16,247 nucleotides of DNA from Dipetalonema caudispina (taxonomy: Eukaryota > Nematoda > Chromadorea > Rhabditida > Onchocercidae), in contig JABVXV010000674.1 in assembly GCA_013365325.1 (NCBI GenBank), positions 1-16,247 on the forward strand, read 5' to 3'. Both the position numbers and the translations under genes were made by a program. Below, piece after piece: positions 1 to 9,500 of this stretch (positions are counted from its first letter, which is position 1; each line of letters begins with the position of its first letter). Below the pieces are notes generated by a model. It did not search any database and was not told where the DNA came from. It saw only the letters and a program-made list of their open reading frames with translations.

Positions 1-130
<130 letters not shown>

Positions 131-430
131 TCATTATCCTTTTAGCTTTCTTATTTGCTTTTATTCGTGAGAGTATATCATCTGATAATGATAATAAATT
201 AAAATGCTTTGATATCGCTTCATTTGTTTGATCGAATTTAAGCTTACTTAATGATTTGGAATGCTGAACATCAATTAATTACCAATAAATTATTTCATCA
301 TTTCTTGAAAAATATTACCTCATTTGGTATAATTATATAATATTGAATAGAATAAAATAAAAAATAAAAATAATCCATTATTTGTTAGTATATATTATAA
401 TTACTTATTTACATTTGCATATGGTTTTAG
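131..430. other. AT-rich upstream region or first intron, no supported coding exon
   Basis: This stretch should contain either the promoter and first exon of the large gene or part of its first intron. An ATG at 120 opens a short hydrophobic frame that reaches a GTGAGA donor at 167, but its phase does not fit the exon at 431. An ATG at 251 reaches a GTATAA donor at 327 and fits only if exon 2 starts at 471, but its product is not signal-like. Neither is accepted. The region ends in a GGTTTTAG acceptor at 430. I see no TATA box or other element I can support. Confidence 0.4.
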
Positions 431-552
431 TCATATTTGCTGGGAATATCATCGGCAAATTTTTCGACAGTATTTGAATGTAAACCAGGTATAGATACCA
501 AAAAGGCAAATCCTTCCAACAACAAGACATACTTCCATTGTAATGCTGATGG
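431..552 (+). CDS. Exon 1 of the model: signal-peptide end and first half of chitin-binding-like domain
   Basis: The frame is open from a stop at 428-430, which overlaps a TTTTAG acceptor. The first residues read SYLLGISSANFST, like the tail of a signal peptide with a possible cleavage after SSA. They lead into ECKPG and, further on, KTYFHCNADG, the spacing of a peritrophin-type (CBM14) chitin-binding domain. The exon ends GATGG before GTAATT (phase 2). A later acceptor, GACAG at 470, would give a start at 471 and is the main alternative. Confidence 0.6.
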
Positions 553-3500
553 GTAATTAATTAATTTTTAATTAGAATCCTCTGAAATTAATATTTTAAA
601 ATTATTATTTCTGAAATAAGGTAAAAAATATTTAATTATTAATATATGAAAGTTACAACAAAAAGTTTTCTGATTAATATCAATTATGATGATTAATCAG
701 AATGATCGATTGCATACTAATATGAATTCCATAGGGTAAGCGTTATGATCCATTGATGCTTAACATTTTCATATCATACTGTAATTCTTTCAAATTTGCA
801 ATTTTTTTTCTTCCATTTATTTTTCAGGTATTTTTTGAAGCGCAATTGTCCAGATGATATGAGCTTTAATGCAACATCGTTGGAATGTATAAATGAATTA
901 CAATTAGCAAATGACATTGATCCATTTTTATTGCCGCAATTTCAAGCACCTGGTAAAAAAAAAAAGAAGAAAAACTAGAGCAATTTTGATATTTACTTTG
1001 GGATAAATCTTGCTTCATATATCATTTTACACTTTAATTTTCATTTATTAACACAAAATTATGCTTTATTTTTTCGAAATCAAAATTAATAAATATCTTA
1101 AACAATCACCTATAATACATAAATCTATGAGATAATTCACAATGTTATTGGAAATAAATTAAAATGAATACCATAATAATTTCAACTAAATAAAATAAAC
1201 TACAATAATATTAATGCATAGATTAGAAAAAAAGAAAAAGGAAACATTGAAATTATTACAAACTTGGACAAATCTTCTGTATCATGTATTACACATAACA
1301 TATAAATGTACATGTATCAAATCGAAATCAAATTAAGATTAAATTGGAAATTTTCATTTATAGTATGAATTATCATGTTATACTAGAACTAATCAATAAT
1401 GATTGATAATTTGTAAATTAGCAAAGGGAAGTTGGTAATAATATTGTATCGAAAAGCTAAATTAATGTATGATTGGTCAATCGATTTTATGCTAATATGC
1501 ATTAATATTTCTATGTGAAAACACGTAAAATATAATAGATTTATACTTTACTATTATATAAGTAAACAACATTTCGTTGCATATTTTAGATGATCTTTGC
1601 GGTGGTGGCATTCCAATGACCCGTTTAAGTTCACCAGTTATTTGTAATCCATCAATTATTAGCTGTCCAGATGGTTAGTTCATTTATAATCTATTCCATT
1701 TATTTCTCATTTTTGCTTAATTATAAATTCATATCAATAAAATTACAACTCATTCGCTAATCCAACAATGCTTTCATCTTCTTCATTTCATTTTTTAATT
1801 CCCTTGTAAGCAATTAAACTATATCAATTAATTATTACATATCTTCTCTAATCTTTTCCTTTATAGTAATTATTATTTATTATTAATTAGGATATGTTTG
1901 TACAATATATGCAAAAACGGGCACTGCATATTGTTGTCAGGGTGGAAGCGAAATGATGGAAGCTAATGAAGAAGACTATTGTCCGGATAATCAAGTAACT
2001 TATTTCGAGGTATCAAATTCTCATTAATTACCATCAAATTGACAAATACTCAAATATTTAAGTAATAATAAGTAGAAATATCAGTGTTATTTTGTGATAG
2101 CATAAAGAAGAAATTGAATGCTTCAAATTTTCTTCAATTACTTTGACGAAACACTAAGTTTTCAAGTTTATAAGTTGAAATTAATAAGATAATATGTGGA
2201 AAAAAAAGCTAAAATGTGAAAGTTTTATGATATGATGTAAAAAAGCTTATTCGATGAACATTTTAAAAATAAGTTGTAATAAAGTAAAAGATTATTATTT
2301 ATATCAGAATTATGAATGCATTAGTAGAGAAATGTTTGTTAGTGATATTTTGTAATTTATGGATATTCCAATTAATTAGTTAAAAGTTTTACAATTCTTA
2401 GTAGTAATTTAATTATTGATATTTCGCAAATCAACTGTTGCATGCATGAGCAAAAAGAAATAAAGTGCTTCGGCATACAAAATGGCTGTTCTTATCTTTT
2501 TCTTTAGAATACCAATTCTTAAATTTTATTTATTGATTAGTTATTATATTAAATATGTAAATTTGAATATTTATGGATAGTAATAAAGGAAGTTTACAGT
2601 ATGTAAAAGTATTAATTTCTCTTTTTACCAATTAAAATTTCACTTACCTGTAGTATTTCCTCCATTATTAATAAAAGTAAAGATGAGAAAAAAAAAACTT
2701 TTCTATCACATTGAAAAATGTTTGTAGATAACGGACGGAAAACCTCGAAGTTGCTCATTAACTTCCGGTGGTAATTCATGTCCAATAGGTTTCACGTGTA
2801 CTGTAGTACGACATATTACCACAGATAGATCAATATTCCGATGTTGTGGTAAAAATTTCGGTTGTCCACAAAATTCAGCTGCACAAATTAATTCCATTAC
2901 TGGTTCCTATGTTCCTTGCTCCATTACATCAACAAAGTATGTTTTTCAATATTATTTTGGAATTTTTTTATTTCAAGATGAAAACTAATAAGAATAATTA
3001 ATTGCTGAGAAATTTTAAGTATCGAAAACTAAAACAAAAGAAAAGGAATAAAATCGCTTCACTATTTCCTAATTATTAAATAATAACTAAATTAATAAAA
3101 TAATAGTAAAAAGTAAGAAAGCTAATAGTATTTAAATACCAAATATAAACTTACAATGATTTTTTTAATTTATTTTTTTAAAACTTACAGTTCGTGTCAA
3201 AATGGTTTTGCATGCATTCGTAGTACTACTTTTGATACAACAATTTGTTGCTCACAAACAAATTCAGCAACAGATGGTAAGCTCAAATAACTTTCTTAAC
3301 AAATCATTTCTATTTTTTCCAGAGAAAAAATGGAAATGATTTGTTTGAATGAAATTGGAAAATCTTCAAAAATTTAAGGATAAGTAGCCTATTCATAACA
3401 TAAATCTAACAAAATTTCTATCAAAATTAATAGCAAATTTTAGTTCTAATTAATAAATTTAGATTTTTGTCCGGCTGGTAAGCCTTTAAATAATGGTGCT

Positions 3501-6500
3501 GTGGAATGCTCCGAGAAATTATCATGTCCTAATGGATATTTCTGCGTAACAAATGGGAATAAAAATTATTGCTGTCCATCACATGGTAATTCCTAAAATA
3601 TAATTTAGTGCTAATTAATTATGATAACGTTAAACTGACTTATGACGAAATTCACTTTCATCGTTTTCTTGTAAAAGATTCAATTGTATCTCTAACCGAC
3701 GAAATGTTAACAATCAATCGTAATCTTTGCTAACAATCATATTAAGCTTAACTTGGCTACATTCTTTACATTGATTACAATCAATTATTATTAATATGTT
3801 TTTTTCTTGCTATAGTCTTGCAATATTTGATTCTAAAGGAATTTCTCAACTTCATTTAATGAAAGGAATGAAAATTTAAAACTAATCAATTCAGGATAAA
3901 TTACGGATACCACATAAAATGAATTGAAGCTTATCTTTTATATAAATTCAAAAACAAGGATTTAATTCTACCCAAAATTAGATTAATTAAGAACATTATA
4001 TTACGTTCAACAGATATGTTGACCTTTATCAGAGTTTAATAAACACTTACTAGTTTATTAACATCTCCAACTATTATTATTGTTGATTTCAGAGAAAGTT
4101 TGCATACTACCACGCGAAATTGGTAATTGTTGGCGTAAAAAATTGGAATTATCCGTTACACGATATTATTTTGATACTAAAACAGGCACTTGTCGATCGT
4201 TTAATTATAGTGGTTGCGGTGGTAACGATAATAATTTTCATAATTTGGATCAATGTCACGGATTTTGTCTTGCTCGTAAATTTTAATTATGCTTAAAATT
4301 TTTATATTTATTTAATCTTCGATAATTTGTAATAAATTAGAAATAAGAATGATAATAAAAGAGAAATGATAATAGGTGATGATTATTATCAATAAAGTTA
4401 GTTAACATTATTAAGATAATTGATGAAAAAAGATAAACATTAGCTATTTGTGATTTATTAATGATAGTAACTTGAAATCTATGTTGTGATATGGAAAGGA
4501 TACAATGTTTACTTTACTGCAATCAATGATTTAATAGACCATTTGGATTATTGAAGAGTATGCAAGAGGAATAAATACACCAAAAGTGGTATGTATACAA
4601 AAGATAAGTATAAGTAGTGAATTCAAAAGTAAACAAAAGTTCAATTTAGTAAAATTTATTTTATTTTGTTCATTCGTTTAACATTGTAAAATCTGTTTCA
4701 GAGCAGTGTGAAACCGGAATAGCATACCGTATGGATTCCTTAAATGCTGCGTGCTCACCATATATGACAAATACATGTCCTGAGCAATTTACATGCCGTG
4801 AGCCACTTTTTGGACCAGTATCTATATGCTGTCCTAATCCAGGTTAATAAACAAACACTAATATATTATCCGGTTTATATTGGTTTAATTTGTGCAAAAC
4901 GGAAACTAATATATCTACCTTATATATTCATAAATTATTGATTATTGAAATGATAAAAAACAATCGATTCATTATTATATTTTAATTCAGTAACTGTTAT
5001 TCAGCTATTAATCGATCTTATCCAACTTTTTCAGGAAGATATGTTGATATGCTTTAATATGTAAATGTTGTAAATAAGCTCTAATCATTGATAATGATAA
5101 TAAACCTATGATATACTTATAACATCTGGCTCAACCGTATATCCAAAAGTTTTTTGAGAAAATTAAGAAGTATGAAATTTATAGAAACGATATGTAAAGA
5201 AATGCCATCTGCTGGAACAAATTGCTTCGGTCGAAGGATAGCAATTCAACGATATTATTTCGATAAAACAATACAGCAGTGTCGACCTTTTGAATATTTC
5301 GGATGTTCTGGTAACAGTAACAATTTCCGTAACAAAATGGATTGTGAAGATTTTTGCTTAACTAATTCTGATAAAGGTAATTAATGTAATTAAAATTTCT
5401 AATGTAAAGAAAAAATGAAAATATTATCCTAATATTTATCTGTACTTTTTTAAAAAAAAAGAAAAATATCATATGTTGTTGCATTACTTACAAACTATTA
5501 TTATGTTAATAATAAAACACTTAAATGTTGCATATAATTATCTGTTAGAGTGGAATTGCAATGCAAATCTTAGTGTTATTATTATAAATAAATTTTGCAA
5601 CGATGATTAATTCTGGTTGAAATTGTAAAATCATCATCAAAATTACTGTTATTGTGTAATATTTGACAAAAAAAAAAATTGTTATCAATATGTTTTTCAG
5701 TATGTGATGGTAGCGCTCCATTGAAAGATCCAAGTGGACGCTTACAAAAATGTACATCATCTATGATATGTCCATCTGGATATAACTGCAACGCTAAACA
5801 ATACTGTTGTCCAACATCTGGTTAGTGTTATGTTAGCATCTAAAGGATACTATCTATTATTTCTACAAATTATTTATTATATTAAGGAAAAAAAAAAGAA
5901 AAACAATCAAATGATGAGTATAAATATCTTAATGAAAACGGTCTTAATGAAAACAGTATAGATATGGATAAATCATTAATATCATTAATTTTCCTAGAAA
6001 AAAAAAAAAAAAAAAAAAAAAATGAGGTATAAAGTGCTGAATGCAATATAACATCAAAATGATATACAAGAAGAAATTTCAATGAACATATTGAGTAGTT
6101 ACTGTTGCAGAATTTGCATGCACAGTATCAATGAGTAGTGGACGTTTATGTGCAAATAGCAAGCAGCATGCAGCATGGTATTATAATGCAATTAGCGAAA
6201 GTTGTATGCAATTTATATATTTGGGTATGTAAGAATTTTATTTTTTAGTAAAATAAATTTCAGAGCAAAAGAGGAAATTATATTTGATCATATAATTCGT
6301 TGATTTTATTATAGATGTTACTTTCCTGTATCGTTGTTGTAAATTCCGAATGTAATCATAGGTTGTGATGGTACGGCAAATCGTTTTATAAGTCAACAAG
6401 CATGTATGATGCATTGCGCTAATAGTTCTATCAAACTTGGCCAATGTCCATTAGGAATGTTACCATATATAGTTGATGGGAATAAATTACCACAGGTTTT

Positions 6501-9500
6501 TATTTCTTATTTTTAAGTTTTTACCTATAATTTTTGATATATTGGAAGTGAAATGATCGTAGAAACTCCTCAAGTTAATGAATTCTTTACTAACTTTTAA
6601 TTAATCCAAATCAGAAATTGTAAAGAAAAAGAGATAAAATGAAGAAATATAAAATAAAGTACCAAATAAAATGATTAAAATTTGGATTAAATGAAATAAT
6701 TTAATAATTGATAATCTCATATAAGAAAGGATTAATTTGTAGTTTGTATGATATTTGTCATACTAGATTGTTCAGGAGAAAGTACTGAGTGAAAATACTC
6801 GGATAAAAGGTTGTTTATGGTAATCCGGAAATTCAGATATTAATGATGATTCAAAAGAAATAAGTAATTTTTGTACAAGATCTATTAATATTTGTATCCT
6901 CAGATGTGTAAATTGAATGCTGTGGGTTCATGTCCAGCACCATCGTCATGTGTCCCATCAACAACAAATATTCCGATTTGTTGCAAAACCGAAGCAACTT
7001 GCCCTGAACAACGAATACCATACATCATTCCGGGTAAATGATTGCTAATGCTTTAACATAAGTATTATTGCTATCAATTCCATGTCACAATAACAATTTC
7101 AAAGATCATTTTCCTTTTTTTTTCTGCAGGCTCTGATTCAACAGTAAGCTGTCAACCGGATAGAGAAAATTGTCCATTATCATCTGAATGCATGGAAAGG
7201 TAAAAGTTCATTATACATATTCTCATTTGTTGAAATATATTCGATAATAATTTCTAAGTTCAATGAATGAACTGTTTAGTACAACGGAAATTTTTAATCG
7301 TTAATAATACTATTAATGCAGAATTTAAAAAGGATACAGAATGGAAGATAGAATTTAACTATAATTCGAATTGCTCAGTGCACAGAGTTCAATAAATGAA
7401 GTAATTTTTTCTTCAAATTAGCTTTTGATTGCTTATTCGAAATTAGAAGTGAAAATGAATGATATTATGGTAGTAGAATGTGATAAAATATTTACTTCAG
7501 ATTGGATACCACAACAAAAATTATTGCTTAGGGATTTCAAAAATTGAAATCAACAAGTTAGAGTAATTAGTAAATGCAAAAGTAATATATTTGAAACTTT
7601 AATGCAATAAATCATAATTGAATTTTAGCTCAATAAGAGGTTTTTATATGTGTTGCTTACGATCTAGCAGTAAATCGTTGGATATAAATTCACATTTGGA
7701 TATTGATTGTCCAGAAAATCTTCCAACAAATGGAAAACATTGTCAAATAAATGATGATGATATATGTCCTAAAGGATATCTTTGCCTGAATCGTTTACCT
7801 TCATCGGATGGCTTATGCTGCAAAGCGAATCCGGTATGTCTGAAAGGAAGGGCACATTTCATTTCCGGACAAAAGGTATGTAATTTTAGATTTTAACAAA
7901 GTTTCTGAAATGAGGTAAAAACCATTTGCCGTTTTATGTATGCCTAAAAGTATTGTTAATGATTATTAGATTTTATTTGGATATGATAAATGGATATATT
8001 ATAGCAAATTTATCAGATATTAATAATCTATCACTTGTTATAATCCCTAAACTTGTTGTATCACTAAGGTTACTGATATTTTTGATAACCTTTTTAACCT
8101 TCGAAATTACGATCGATTAGCTGTCTGTACAAAAAACGGAAATACATAATATCCGAACCATTCTAGCTAGACAAATATACTGATGTTTAACGTTGTTTAC
8201 AGGTAATTTGAATCATTCATATCTATCAGTAAATGCTTGTTACAATTTTACTTTATTGTTTAGGCACAGATTTGTGGTCCAGAATTGGATGCATGTCCAA
8301 AAGGTACGGCATGTTTGACATCATCCGTGCCTAATGTTAACATATGTTGCAAATTTGCTTCACTTCCGATTGCAGCATCGAAATTTTTGCGATACAATCT
8401 GATCACACCATTATGTTCAAATGGTCGTACACCTTTCTATGACCCCGGTATGTATATTTCGATCTTTTGCTTCGTATCTCTCACTTTGATTATTTCTTTA
8501 ATATAATTGATAATTTTTAAATTTACGTTGTACTTTATTTATTCAAATAATAGCTTCATAGTTAATAAATTTAAAAATGATCCTATAAAAGGAATTAAAA
8601 TTTTTGTGTATATATCATAAAGTAAAGGTATGCGAATGAAGTAAAATGGGGCAAATAATGATTATATCACAGTATGATATTTTTAGGTTCGCGAACACCG
8701 AGACAATGTCTAACATCACGTCGAGGCCAATGTCCTAGTAAATTTAATTGCCAAGTAGCTAAATCTGGTGGTTTATATTATTGCTGTCCTGTTTCACGAT
8801 ATGAATGTATCAATGGACGTAAAGCTTATATAGCACCTGGTTCATCAATACCACAAATTTGTAGTTTAAATTTTAATAGCTGTCCATCAGGTTACAGGTG
8901 AAATACATTCATTATTTTACTTATTTCTCATAGAATCATTAATGCTATATTAGCAGTGATAAAAAAAAAAAACTTAACCTAATTTTCTACTGTTTTTTTT
9001 TCTTTTTGATTAACAGTAATATTTTTATTTGGATATATTCTGATATTTTGCAGCTGTCATTCATCTGCAGATGGTTCTGCTACATATTGTTGCTTGGATC
9101 TTGCATCAGAAGCAGAATGTCCAAATGGTGCTTCACCTTATCTTTATGCAAATCGTCCATTAGCTTGTCCAGCAGGATCAAATCGTTGTCCAGCTGGTTA
9201 TAATTGTATCAGATCTACAGTTTACAGTGTACATCTTTGTTGCTCCATATCACTTTCTTCTCCGATACCAATGTGTACTGATGGTATTGCTTACATCGAA
9301 CCAGGTTACTTTTTTACTTAATTTTCTCATTTTAATATTTTATTCAAATGTTACAATTTTCTTATTATGATTTTTGTATATGATTTGGAAAAAAAAATGC
9401 AATGTTGAGGGAAGAAGAAAAAAAATGTAAAATTGAATTTATTTTCAGTATCAAGTGAACCACAAACTTGCATACCTATGCTAAACAATTGTCCACCCGG

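Noticed and set aside
2706..2897. 63-codon minus-strand frame
   Set aside because: It is antisense to exon 5, which carries the lustrin cysteine pattern and fits the splice model.
5545..5791. Two overlapping minus-strand frames
   Set aside because: They overlap exon 11 and its intron in antisense and show no module or splice support.
7926..8120. 64-codon plus-strand hydrophobic frame
   Set aside because: It lies within the intron between exons 16 and 17, has AT-driven composition and no domain.
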